Of a stretch of 64,000 nt of DNA, positions 1-7,961 are shown piece by piece. Within the stretch, counting starts at the first letter, position 1, and every line of letters begins with the position of its first letter. The position numbers and the translations under genes are program-made. The stretch comes from an uncultured Bacilli bacterium (GTDB lineage: Bacteria > Bacillota_I > Bacilli_A > RF39 > UBA660). Location: contig CAKPMN010000002.1 in the NCBI GenBank assembly GCA_934168005.1, positions 13,876 to 77,875 of the forward strand, given 5' to 3'. The notes beneath the pieces were generated by a model, which ran no database searches, was not told the DNA's origin, and saw only the letters and a list, made by a program, of their open reading frames with translations.

Positions 1-144
1 ATGTTCTACAGGATTGTATTGATGAGTAAATTCAAACTCTTTTATTAATACATCTAGTTGAGTCTCTAATGTTTTAAGAGCAAATTCATATTTCAACATC
101 AATTCTTGAATTTGACTTTTATTATCAATATCGCTAAAACTCAT
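1..144 (-). CDS. (p)ppGpp synthetase (RelA/SpoT-type), N-terminal part
   Basis: The first 48 codons of a minus-strand gene that runs off the left edge. The start ATG at 144 follows a strong AAAGGAG ribosome site. The reading ends in residues QYNPVEH after a helical stretch with LKTLETQLDVL. This is the pattern seen just ahead of the catalytic core in small alarmone synthetases (YjbM/RelQ type, usually ...NPIEHIKSRIK...). Such enzymes transfer pyrophosphate from ATP to GDP or GTP to make the stringent-response alarmone. The short N-terminus argues for a stand-alone synthetase rather than full-length Rel with an HD domain, but the catalytic core itself is outside the window, so the family call is an inference from the N-terminus. 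Confidence 0.55.
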   Translation of the reverse strand, partial: MSFSDIDNKSQIQELMLKYEFALKTLETQLDVLIKEFEFTHQYNPVEH

Positions 145-166
145 AAATCTCCTTTCTAGAAAATAA

Positions 167-190
167 AGAAATCCTTAAAAAAGGATTTTA
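167..190 (-). terminator. Rho-independent terminator after the GGDEF gene
   Basis: An 8-bp stem (169-176 with 181-188) and, on the minus strand, a T-rich tail. It lies 40 nt downstream of the diguanylate cyclase stop. Confidence 0.55.
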
Positions 191-231
191 ATACAACATA
201 ATACTGGATAAACATTATAACACGAAAAAAT

Positions 232-1047
232 TTAAATATCAAGTTGTTCATATTTTACTAAAACTTTATTTCTGCCAGACTCTTTAGCAATATATAATTG
301 CTCATCTGCTAATTGAATTGTTTTGTCAACCACATTGTCAATACCATTCTCTTTTACCAATTGTTGCAAGCAAGCATTGTTTACATGAACAACGCCGAAG
401 CTACAAGATAAGTCAATGAATTTATCCTTATATCTAAAGGGAATAACAGCAAGTCTTTTTCTTAAATTTTCAACTCTGTTAAATACACATTTTTGCTTCA
501 TATTTTTTAATATAAATAAGAATTCTTCTCCACCAAAACGTCCTATAATATCATTTTCTCTACCAAACCCATGACGAGAATTTCTTAGAAATAATTGCGC
601 TATATAATAAAGAGCAGCATCACCTGCTTGATGTCCATAAGAGTCATTAACTTTTTTAAAATGATCAATATCACTCATTACAACAGCGAAATCTTCCTCA
701 GTATCAATAGCACTAGCTAAATATATTTTATAATCTTCTAAAAGCTTACGTTTTAAAAATACACCTGTTGTCTCGTCTATTTGATATGCTAATTCTTTCT
801 TTTTATACTCAGTAATATCTGTAAATCTTAATATTGTATAAGTATGCTCATTTTCTGAATGTCTTATTTGACTAATTTTATAGTATCTTTTTGTTTGTGG
901 GTGATAATATTCATCATTAGTAACTGTAAGACAATTTCTCATATAACTAATAATGCCATTATCTTCTGGAAATATAATGTTTCCACTTTCGTCATAAACT
1001 ATGACTAATGTATCAGGAAAACATTCCAAAAAAGTCCTTAATTCCAT
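232..1047 (-). CDS. GGDEF diguanylate cyclase with N-terminal PAS-like sensor
   Basis: Predicted to condense two GTP into cyclic di-GMP. The start ATG at 1047 follows an AGGGGG ribosome site; an upstream in-frame ATG at 1158 has no such site. The 271-residue protein has a PAS-like input region (about 1-85), then a GGDEF domain. The signature is GGEEF at residues 172-176, with the metal-binding stretch SDIDHFKKVND at 125-135. An RxxD inhibitory site (REND, 163-166) lies five residues before the signature, so product feedback is likely. No EAL or HD-GYP phosphodiesterase and no transmembrane segment is seen with this start, so the enzyme should be cytosolic. It is monocistronic with its own terminator. 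Confidence 0.88.
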   Translation of the reverse strand: MELRTFLECFPDTLVIVYDESGNIIFPEDNGIISYMRNCLTVTNDEYYHPQTKRYYKISQIRHSENEHTYTILRFTDITEYKKKELAYQIDETTGVFLKRKLLEDYKIYLASAIDTEEDFAVVMSDIDHFKKVNDSYGHQAGDAALYYIAQLFLRNSRHGFGRENDIIGRFGGEEFLFILKNMKQKCVFNRVENLRKRLAVIPFRYKDKFIDLSCSFGVVHVNNACLQQLVKENGIDNVVDKTIQLADEQLYIAKESGRNKVLVKYEQLDI

Positions 1048-1155
1048 ATAATCCCCCTCTTTTTCAGCTAAATTTGTATTAATGTACAACGTTTTAAAAA
1101 TTTTGTCAACTTTACTAATCAAATATAACAAAAATGCATACATAGATATTATATT

Positions 1156-1190
1156 CAAAAAAAACTAATCTATTACAAGATTAGTTAATA
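1156..1190. repeat. Direct repeat copy A (duplicated tRNA-His terminator)
   Basis: C, a run of eight A, then CTAATCTATTACAAGATTAG and TTAATA. It matches copy B at 3586-3619 with one substitution (C or T in the loop) and one extra A. The two copies bracket the defence gene. Read on the minus strand it folds into a 7-bp stem followed by a T-run, so it also serves as terminator for that gene. Confidence 0.8.
1157..1187 (-). terminator. Terminator downstream of the STAND defence gene
   Basis: Minus-strand hairpin CTAATCT/AGATTAG with a six-base loop and an eight-T tail, 28 nt after the stop of the 1215-3524 gene. The sequence is part of direct repeat copy A. Confidence 0.75.
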
Positions 1191-1214
1191 TATCATGAAA
1201 AAGCTCTAAATAAT

Positions 1215-3524
1215 TCAACTAAATATATCATCTATTTTATCCCACTCACTATTGCTTATTTCAAAAAAATATTCTTTCCCATAAGTATTAGCTTGCCAAT
1301 CATAGTATTCATTATCAATATAAGATTTAATAGAATCTTCAATATTAACGTTGCTTAGAATGTAATCTTCATCTATTTGTTTATTATTTAAATTAAATGG
1401 TAAAGCATCAGTAATGCGCTTAATTCTAACTCTGATTTTCTGTCTGATATCATCTCTTATATCATTGTAATATTTATTTATATATAATCTTTCTAAATCT
1501 TCTAGTTTTCCACTTGCAGGCATTCTTATGTCATAATTTATAGCAGATATTTCTGAAGTTACAAATTCCTGAATGTCATCATTAATGTTATCTAAAACAA
1601 AATTTTGTATAGCGTCTATAAATTGTTCATTAATAATATTATTTTCAGTATTAGTTAATTTTTGCGACTTTACCCATTTAGAGAATATTAATATATTGTC
1701 GTAAGAAAAATTATATAATGTATGTCTTAAATCTTTAAAGATTATCTCATTCAGTTCATAAAAATCGACATATCCTTTTTCTATTAATTCTATAAATAAA
1801 TCATCTTTTCCATAGTGATAATCACAACATAATTGTTCAAATGCTTTTTGAACAAATGATTTGATTTTTAAATCTTTAATTTGATATTCCAATATTATTT
1901 CAAAATAACGACATGAAGTAGACTTATCTACAGACTCTAAATTATTAATATGATTGTTATAAATTAATTCACAAATTATATCCTTATTTTGTTTAAATTT
2001 AATCAGTTGTTCAATATATTTAGCATTATTAATAATTACAAATTGTTCATTTAAATTAGCTGATATTTTTTTCTTCAAAAAATCATTAACAGATGGATTT
2101 ATAACAGAAACATATCTTTTTCGTCTATCAATTATTATCTTTATTAAAGAGTTATTTAATCTATTAATTACTTCATTGAAAATATTTAAAGTTGTATCCT
2201 TTGTATTAGATAGTATTCTTTTATTAAAAGCCTTTTCTAAAATTTCTATTTTGATTTTATCATTTGTGAGTGAATAAAGTGTATTCATTAAGATTCTATC
2301 ATCTTCACTAAGTCTATTTCTAAACTCGTCTTCCCATACACTATCAGGATTATCTAGTTTTGAAATAATATATTCTACATATTCATTTTTTAAAACTTTA
2401 CTATAGTTTTTTTCTTTAGTAACAAATTCTATAATTCTGGGATTATAGTTTTTATGTTTGACTATTGAAAGATAGTTTTTATTTTTTTTAACATCTAATA
2501 AATATTCTATAGGTATTTCATTAAAATAAAGATGATTATATAGTATCTGTGCTTTTTCTAAAAAAGACATTTTATCTAAGTCTATAAGATAATTATCTTT
2601 TTCATACTTATCAAATAAGTTTGCAAAATCTAGTGAAGAAGAATAAGCTTCATTAATTATAGTAATTCTACTATTCATAATTATCTTTTTATTGGGATTT
2701 TTTTCAATGAATGAAATTAAGGCTTTTAACTCATTAGGCTGTTTTTCACTTAATTTTAAATAATGCTGTCCTAAAAAATCATCCAGTAAAACTATCTCTT
2801 TTTTAGCAGGATCACGACTCAATATATTTTTAATATCTTTTATATTATTATCAGTAACATATCTAACAGTATAATTATTACTAGCAAAAAATAACAGTAA
2901 CATTTTAGAAATAGTACTTTTACCAACACCAGGTGCTCCTATAATAATTATAATGTTTTTATCTATTAACTTTTTTCTACATTCAAAATACGAATTTGTG
3001 GTAACAAATAACTTTGTATACTTTTCTATTTCACCTAATATTTCATTGCAATCAACAAAAATACTTTGATTTTGAATCATAGATAAAACATTAGTAGAAC
3101 ATAACCACAATTTATAGTTTTTTTCCAATATATCCTTATTGTTAGTATTAGATAAAAAATCATCAATATCAGTTTTATCAATTATGTAAGACATATCTTT
3201 CATATAGTTTGAAAATAATGAAAAAATCTCTTTTTTTTGCTTAGGAGTTAATTCTATACTACAACAAATATAATAGTTTTCTGGATTTATTTTTTCAATT
3301 TTTACTAGCTCAGATTTTAATGATGATTTTAAATTAGTGAAGTTGCTTTTAACATAATGCTTAACCTGTATAATATGATGAGGCGGAACTTTACTATCAC
3401 ATAAGTCTATTCCACCATCACGTCCCTTTGTAAAACGATGCAATTTCAAAGACAATTTAGCTTCCATTATATCTTTGCATAGAATTTCAAATTCATAATC
3501 ATTCAAATTTGCTAGGCTATACAT
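1215..3524 (-). CDS. Restriction-endonuclease-like / STAND NTPase defence protein
   Basis: A 769-residue two-module protein of the kind associated with anti-phage immunity (REase fused to a novel STAND, nSTAND3-like, NTPase). Residues 1-130 carry a PD-(D/E)xK nuclease pattern of the Mrr type: GRDGGID at 34-40 and QVKHY at 53-57. The NTPase has a Walker A motif GAPGVGKST at 196-204 and a Walker B-like IVLLDDF at 244-250. The remaining 500 residues look like a helical sensor or repeat region with no recognised family. STAND proteins typically sense a phage ligand, oligomerise on NTP binding and activate the fused effector. The gene stands alone next to tRNA-His and is bracketed by 34-bp direct repeats, suggesting acquisition as a single-gene module. 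The DNA-cleaving activity is inferred from motifs only. Confidence 0.75.
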   Translation of the reverse strand: MYSLANLNDYEFEILCKDIMEAKLSLKLHRFTKGRDGGIDLCDSKVPPHHIIQVKHYVKSNFTNLKSSLKSELVKIEKINPENYYICCSIELTPKQKKEIFSLFSNYMKDMSYIIDKTDIDDFLSNTNNKDILEKNYKLWLCSTNVLSMIQNQSIFVDCNEILGEIEKYTKLFVTTNSYFECRKKLIDKNIIIIIGAPGVGKSTISKMLLLFFASNNYTVRYVTDNNIKDIKNILSRDPAKKEIVLLDDFLGQHYLKLSEKQPNELKALISFIEKNPNKKIIMNSRITIINEAYSSSLDFANLFDKYEKDNYLIDLDKMSFLEKAQILYNHLYFNEIPIEYLLDVKKNKNYLSIVKHKNYNPRIIEFVTKEKNYSKVLKNEYVEYIISKLDNPDSVWEDEFRNRLSEDDRILMNTLYSLTNDKIKIEILEKAFNKRILSNTKDTTLNIFNEVINRLNNSLIKIIIDRRKRYVSVINPSVNDFLKKKISANLNEQFVIINNAKYIEQLIKFKQNKDIICELIYNNHINNLESVDKSTSCRYFEIILEYQIKDLKIKSFVQKAFEQLCCDYHYGKDDLFIELIEKGYVDFYELNEIIFKDLRHTLYNFSYDNILIFSKWVKSQKLTNTENNIINEQFIDAIQNFVLDNINDDIQEFVTSEISAINYDIRMPASGKLEDLERLYINKYYNDIRDDIRQKIRVRIKRITDALPFNLNNKQIDEDYILSNVNIEDSIKSYIDNEYYDWQANTYGKEYFFEISNSEWDKIDDIFS

Positions 3525-3585
3525 ATATGCCTCCTATATTCATACTAATATTTGTTTGTCTAATACAATTATAAATCTTTTTTTA

Positions 3586-3619
3586 CAAAAAAACTAATCT
3601 ATTATAAGATTAGTTAATA
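3586..3619. repeat. Direct repeat copy B (native tRNA-His terminator)
   Basis: Same unit as 1156-1190: C, seven A, CTAATCTATTATAAGATTAG, TTAATA. It begins eight bases after the tRNA-His 3' end and is probably the original copy. Confidence 0.8.
3587..3614 (-). terminator. tRNA-His terminator
   Basis: Minus-strand hairpin of seven to eight base pairs with a seven-T tail, just downstream of the tRNA-His CCA end. Confidence 0.8.
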
Positions 3620-3626
3620 CTCAATA

Positions 3627-3703
3627 TGGGGCGCTCTGTGGGGATCGAACCCACGCATGCCTGAGTCACAGTCAGGTGTGTTAACCGCTTCACCAAGAAC
3701 GCC
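3627..3703 (-). tRNA. tRNA-His (GTG)
   Basis: Full cloverleaf on the minus strand. The 7-bp acceptor GCGTTCT/AGAGCGC is preceded by an encoded G at -1 opposite C73, the identity element of tRNA-His. The anticodon loop CTGTGAC gives anticodon GTG, the T arm reads GTGGGTTCGATCCCCAC, and CCA is encoded (3627-3629). It is not clustered with the other tRNAs. Confidence 0.95.
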
Positions 3704-3836
3704 ATTTCAAATACATACATATTTTAACAAGATATTTAAGATTTTGCAACCTTTTTTTTAAATATATATAAATTAAGTAAATTGCCTATACGCAAATTTA
3801 CTATAAACCATATGATAATCTGAGGAGGAAAAAAGT

Positions 3837-4280
3837 ATGTATCAATACCCAAATGCAAATATAATAGATTATTATAATTATACAAACAATAATTATAATA
3901 AACCAAATTATTCAGAAGATGCAAATGCATCAAAATTATATGATCCATATCAAGGATTTATACGAGGAAATATGTTTCCAAATTTATATAATGGATATAA
4001 AATAAGTAATCCAATAAATATAGAACCAAAATCAGAAAAAGAGGAAATGTTAATATATTTAGACTATTTAGCTTTTGCTGCTCATGATATTAATCTATAT
4101 CTAGATTTATATCCAAAAGATAAAGATATGTTAGAAGCTTTCTCTATGTATAGAATAGAAGCAGATAAGGTAAGAAAACAATATGAAAAAAAATATGGTC
4201 CATTAGAGGTAAATAGTGAAGCAAATACTGTTTATCCTTGGGCATGGGATAATAAACCATGGCCTTGGGAAAAGATATAG
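3837..4280 (+). CDS. cotJB: CotJB-type spore coat protein with CotJA-like N-terminus
   Basis: Structural component of the inner spore coat, made in the mother cell in spore-formers that carry the cotJ operon. Residues about 1-60 are rich in Tyr and Asn and include LYDPYQGFIRGNMFPNLY, resembling CotJA. Residues about 70-147 match CotJB: LDYLAFAAHDINLYLDLYP, a helical middle, and a C-terminal WDNKPWPWE. A strong GAGGAGG site precedes the ATG. Bacillus has separate cotJA and cotJB genes, so a 147-residue combined product suggests a fusion, though the N-terminal similarity is short. The next gene, cotJC, starts 11 nt after the stop, consistent with one operon. Confidence 0.82.
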   Translation: MYQYPNANIIDYYNYTNNNYNKPNYSEDANASKLYDPYQGFIRGNMFPNLYNGYKISNPINIEPKSEKEEMLIYLDYLAFAAHDINLYLDLYPKDKDMLEAFSMYRIEADKVRKQYEKKYGPLEVNSEANTVYPWAWDNKPWPWEKI

Positions 4281-4291
4281 GAGGTTATAAT

Positions 4292-4861
4292 ATGTGGAGT
4301 TATCAAAAAAGATTACAATACCCTGTAAATGTAAAGAATAAAGATTTAACTATGGCAAATGCTTTACTTGCTCAATATGGAGGACCTGATAGTGAACTTG
4401 GAGCATGTCTTAGGTACTTAAATCAGAGATATACAATGCCGGATGATAAAGGTAAAAGTTTATTAACAGATATAGCAACAGAAGAAATTGCTCATTTAGA
4501 AATGATTGGAAGTTTAATATACCAACTAATGCAAGGAGCAACTATAGAAGAATTAAAAAGCTTAAATATGAGTGGAACATTTGCAATGCACGATGGAGCA
4601 CTATTTTTAAGTGATCCTAATGGAGTTCCATTTACCACATCTTATATAGAAGCAACAGGAGATTTTATTGCTGATATAGAAAGTGATATGGCTGCAGAGC
4701 AAAGAGCTAGAGCAACTTATGAACACCTAATGGATATGACAAATGATGAAACAGTATTAGGGCCACTATCATTTTTAAGACAAAGAGAAATAGTGCATTA
4801 TCAAAGATTTAAAGAATTAAGAGATTATTATTTAGAAAGTAAGATCCAAAATACTAATTAA
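4292..4861 (+). CDS. cotJC: CotJC, manganese-catalase-like spore coat protein
   Basis: A 189-residue ferritin-like four-helix protein of the Mn-catalase family found in spore coats. It may detoxify peroxide. The start at 4292 is chosen because AGGAGG sits just upstream, overlapping the cotJB stop; an earlier in-frame ATG at 4259 lies inside cotJB. Metal-ligand motifs include EEIAHLEMI (about 64-72), DMAAEQRARATYEHL and REIVHYQRF. Length and motif order fit the CotJC family. It is the last gene of the cotJ pair and is followed by an independent promoter for rubrerythrin. Confidence 0.92.
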   Translation: MWSYQKRLQYPVNVKNKDLTMANALLAQYGGPDSELGACLRYLNQRYTMPDDKGKSLLTDIATEEIAHLEMIGSLIYQLMQGATIEELKSLNMSGTFAMHDGALFLSDPNGVPFTTSYIEATGDFIADIESDMAAEQRARATYEHLMDMTNDETVLGPLSFLRQREIVHYQRFKELRDYYLESKIQNTN

Positions 4862-4880
4862 AATAATTCACGCAAGGTAT

Positions 4881-4908
4881 TTGTGTAATTAAAAAAAAAT
4901 GATATAAT
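4881..4908 (+). promoter_or_regulatory. Promoter of rubrerythrin
   Basis: TTGTGT at 4881-4886, 16-nt spacer, extended -10 TGATATAAT ending at 4908. The ATG is only 20 nt after the -10 box. Confidence 0.55.
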
Positions 4909-4928
4909 GAACATGTAGGAGGATTTAT

Positions 4929-5468
4929 ATGGAATTAAAAGGTAGTAAAACAGAAAAAAACTTAATAACAGCATTTGCTGGAGAATCTCAAGCAAGAAAC
5001 AAATATACATATTATGCTAGTAAAGCAAAAAAAGAAGGTTTTGAACAAATAGCTGCAATATTTGAAGAAACAGCAGGAAACGAAAAAGAACATGCAAAAA
5101 TATGGTTTAAATTATTACATGAAGGTACAATTCCTTCAACAGAAGAAAACCTTCTAGATGCTGCAAACGGTGAAAACTATGAATGGACTGATATGTATGC
5201 AGCTTTTGCAGAAGAAGCAAAAGAAGAAGGTTTCGATGAAATAGCAAGACTATTTGAAGGTGTTGGAAAGATAGAAAAAGCTCACGAAGAGCGTTATAGA
5301 AAGTTATTAGAAAATTTAAAAGCAAAAACAGTCTTTAAAACAGAAGAAGAAACAGTATGGATTTGTAGAAATTGCGGACACATTCACTATGGTACAGAAG
5401 CACCAGAAGTATGTCCAATTTGTGCACACCCACAAAGTTATTTTGAAAGAAAAAGTACAAATTATTAA
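4929..5468 (+). CDS. rbr: Rubrerythrin
   Basis: Non-heme di-iron peroxidase that reduces hydrogen peroxide in anaerobes using electrons from NADH via rubredoxin-type partners. The 179 residues comprise an N-terminal ferritin-like four-helix domain ([17 protein letters not shown] near residue 13, EKEHAK near 55, [28 protein letters not shown] split over 95-125) and a C-terminal rubredoxin-like knuckle with CRNCG and CPIC cysteine pairs. It has a strong AGGAGG site, its own promoter, and a terminator immediately after the stop. Its presence fits an anaerobic or microaerophilic lifestyle. Confidence 0.97.
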   Translation: MELKGSKTEKNLITAFAGESQARNKYTYYASKAKKEGFEQIAAIFEETAGNEKEHAKIWFKLLHEGTIPSTEENLLDAANGENYEWTDMYAAFAEEAKEEGFDEIARLFEGVGKIEKAHEERYRKLLENLKAKTVFKTEEETVWICRNCGHIHYGTEAPEVCPICAHPQSYFERKSTNY

Positions 5469-5493
5469 GAAAGATAAAATCTTTCTTTTTTTT
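5467..5493 (+). terminator. Terminator after rbr
   Basis: 9-bp stem AAGAAAGAT/ATCTTTCTT, 3-nt loop, T-run. The downstream -10 box of the VanZ gene begins only five bases later. Confidence 0.9.
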
Positions 5494-5518
5494 ATAGTAT
5501 AATGAACTTGGTGATAAT

Positions 5519-6106
5519 ATGAAACCATATATGTATGCTTTAAAAAATGCATTGCTATTGGTCCCAATAGTTTCATTAATATTTTTAATAATATACATTA
5601 AACAAGATAAAACAAAGATAAATCATAAGAAAATGATAAGCTTGTATTTCTTTATATTATATATAATTGTTATGTATTTTTTAGTAATATTTCCCCTACC
5701 ACCAATTAGTGAAGTAAAAAATTATACATCAAATTATGTTCAACTAGAGCCACTTTATACAATAAGATATCTAAAAGAAAATATGAGTTTTAACGTTTTT
5801 AATATTGATTCATACATACGCCTCATTAAAAATGCCTATTTTTACCAATTTATATATAATATCTTAATAACAGTTCCATTTGGAATGTATTTAAAAAAAT
5901 ACTTTAGATTGAACCTATTTAAAACAATATTATCTACATTTATATTAAGTTTATTTTTTGAACTAACACAGTTATCTGGTTTATATGGGGTATATCTAAG
6001 ACCATATAGAATATTTGATGTAGATGACTTAATAACAAATACGCTTGGAGGAATAATAGGATATTTTATAAGTGATATAATAAATAAAACAAGAAAGAAG
6101 TTTTGA
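5519..6106 (+). CDS. VanZ-family membrane protein
   Basis: A 195-residue integral membrane protein with about five hydrophobic segments and the VanZ-type C-terminal pattern (LFFELTQL..., then FDVDDLITNTLGGIIGY). VanZ in vancomycin gene clusters gives low-level teicoplanin resistance, but stand-alone homologues are common in Firmicutes and have no settled function. Nothing here (no vanH/A/X) suggests glycopeptide resistance. A TATAAT at 5498-5503 and a GGTGATAAT site lead directly into the ATG. The stop codon lies inside the 5' arm of a perfect hairpin terminator. Confidence 0.85.
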   Translation: MKPYMYALKNALLLVPIVSLIFLIIYIKQDKTKINHKKMISLYFFILYIIVMYFLVIFPLPPISEVKNYTSNYVQLEPLYTIRYLKENMSFNVFNIDSYIRLIKNAYFYQFIYNILITVPFGMYLKKYFRLNLFKTILSTFILSLFFELTQLSGLYGVYLRPYRIFDVDDLITNTLGGIIGYFISDIINKTRKKF

Positions 6107-6126
6107 ACATAATGTTCAAAACTTTT
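6098..6126 (+). terminator. Terminator after the VanZ gene
   Basis: Perfect 13-bp inverted repeat AAGTTTTGAACAT/ATGTTCAAAACTT around a single central A, followed by a short T-run. It contains the TGTTCAAAA element repeated downstream. Confidence 0.75.
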
Positions 6127-6182
6127 ATTAAATAGCTATAAAAAAGAACAAAAAAGTGTTATAAATAGTTCAAAAAATGTTT

Positions 6183-6246
6183 AAATGTTCAAAAATAATA
6201 GAAAATTAGTAAAAAATAATAGAATAAATTGTATTTTTGAACATTT
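6183..6246. repeat. Long-spaced inverted repeat upstream of the helicase
   Basis: AAATGTTCAAAAATA (6183-6197) is exactly inverted at 6232-6246, with 34 nt between. Additional TTCAAAA copies occur at 6115, 6159 and 6250. It could be a regulator binding region or a structured leader for the gene at 6290. Confidence 0.55.
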
Positions 6247-6289
6247 GATATTCAAAAATAACCAGTGTAAAATCTAAATTGGTGAAGTT

Positions 6290-7945
6290 ATGAACAATAT
6301 TAGGTATATATCATTAAAAGAGTTAGATAATCAGATTAATAATTTAAAAATAGATAGTAAAAATCCGATAAGAATATTGATAAACAAATATAAAGTAGTA
6401 AAAAAACAAAGAGAAAGAATCTTAAATAATAAAAAATATATAGAACAAAAAGTAATGGAAAATAAAGCGTTATTAGAAAATATAAAAGGTTGTAGATTAG
6501 ATAAAGAACAAACAAAAGCAATAATAATAGAAGAAGATAGTTGTCTTATAATAGCTGGAGCAGGTTCTGGAAAAACTCTAACTATGCTTGGGAAAATAAA
6601 ATATTTAATAGAAGTAAAAAAAATAGATCCATCAAAAATATTATGTTTATCATTTACTAATGCTATAACTGAGGATTTAAAAGAAGCAATAAGAGAAGAA
6701 ATAAATGTAGAAATGAATGTGTTAACTTTTCATAAACTTGGTTTAAAAGTATTAAAAGAAAACAATGTGAATGTAAAAATAATAGAAGAAAAAGAACTAA
6801 TAAATATAACAGAAAACCATGTAAAAAAATTGAATAAAAATGAAGTATCAAAATATTTTAAAACAGAATTGGATCTAGAAAAACTTATATTAACTTTTAT
6901 AAATTTGTATAAATCTGGAGAATACAAAGACTTAAAAGAAATAAGCAACAAAATAGAAACTGAAAAAAATAGATTTATTAAAAAAAGAAATAAGTATGTA
7001 TTTAAAATAATAACAGATATATACAATATATATCAAAAAAAATTAGAAATGGAAGAAAAAATTGATTTTAATGACATGATAAATGAAGCATCATCACTAA
7101 TAGAAGAAGGATATAATTACCCTAAATATGATTACATAATAGTAGATGAATATCAAGATACATCATATATTAGATATAAGTTATTAAATTTAATAAAAGA
7201 AAAAAACAACTGCCCTATCTTGGCTGTTGGAGATGATTGGCAATCAATATATAGATTTACAGGATGTAATATAGAAATGTTTATAAATTTCAAGAAATAT
7301 TTTAAATATAGTTATATTACCAAAATCCAAACAACATATAGAAATCCCCAAGAATTAATAGATATAGCAGGACTTTTTGTTATGAAAAATCCAAATCAAT
7401 ATAAGAAAAATTTAAAATCAAATAAGAGTTATAATAAACCAATAAAAGTATTTCTCTATGAGTCAGAAGAAGAAATAGATTATATACTAAAAGAAATACC
7501 AAAAGATAGAAAAAGAATCCTTTTATTAGGGAGAAATAATAACGATTTTAAAGATATCAACATAAAAGATAATAGAGTAGAAAAAATGACAGTTCATAAG
7601 TCGAAAGGATTACAATGTGATACGGCAATAATAATAAATCTAAAAAACAGTATAAATGGGTTTCCAAATCAAATGGTAGATGACATTATATTTAAATACC
7701 TATTAAAACAAGATATATATCCATTCGAAGAAGAAAGAAGATTATTCTACGTAGCATTAACAAGAACTAAAAATGAAGTATATCTTTTTTCTCCAAAAAA
7801 TAATCAATCTATTTTTGTAAAAGAACTAATTACATCATTTGAAAATAAAATAGAAATATTATCAAAAAATAATTATTGTCCTCTATGCAAAAATAGATAT
7901 ATTAATAATAAGTGTCCCATTTGTAAAAAGAAAAATATGTTATAA
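6290..7945 (+). CDS. Compact UvrD/Rep-type DNA helicase with C-terminal zinc ribbon
   Basis: A superfamily 1A 3'-5' DNA helicase. Motif I is IIAGAGSGKT (about residue 89), motif II IIVDEYQDTS, motif III AVGDDWQSIYRF, then TYRN (motif IV), MTVHKSKGLQ (motif V) and FYVALTRTK (motif VI). At 551 residues it is much shorter than PcrA/UvrD (about 720) and probably has reduced 1B/2B subdomains. The last 25 residues hold two cysteine pairs, CPLC and CPIC, resembling a zinc ribbon that could bind nucleic acid. It resembles small helicase-IV/UvrD-like proteins of uncertain role. The next small gene starts 16 nt later. Confidence 0.85.
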   Translation: MNNIRYISLKELDNQINNLKIDSKNPIRILINKYKVVKKQRERILNNKKYIEQKVMENKALLENIKGCRLDKEQTKAIIIEEDSCLIIAGAGSGKTLTMLGKIKYLIEVKKIDPSKILCLSFTNAITEDLKEAIREEINVEMNVLTFHKLGLKVLKENNVNVKIIEEKELINITENHVKKLNKNEVSKYFKTELDLEKLILTFINLYKSGEYKDLKEISNKIETEKNRFIKKRNKYVFKIITDIYNIYQKKLEMEEKIDFNDMINEASSLIEEGYNYPKYDYIIVDEYQDTSYIRYKLLNLIKEKNNCPILAVGDDWQSIYRFTGCNIEMFINFKKYFKYSYITKIQTTYRNPQELIDIAGLFVMKNPNQYKKNLKSNKSYNKPIKVFLYESEEEIDYILKEIPKDRKRILLLGRNNNDFKDINIKDNRVEKMTVHKSKGLQCDTAIIINLKNSINGFPNQMVDDIIFKYLLKQDIYPFEEERRLFYVALTRTKNEVYLFSPKNNQSIFVKELITSFENKIEILSKNNYCPLCKNRYINNKCPICKKKNML

Positions 7946-7961
7946 TATCAAAGGTGGTATT

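Noticed and set aside
3809..3817. CATATGATA upstream of cotJB resembling a sigma-K -10 box
   Set aside because: It lies so close to the Shine-Dalgarno that the transcript would start inside it, and no convincing -35 is found at the right distance; AT-rich chance match is likely.
5519..6106. VanZ-like gene as evidence of glycopeptide resistance
   Set aside because: No vanHAX or vanRS genes; stand-alone VanZ proteins are widespread and unlinked to resistance.
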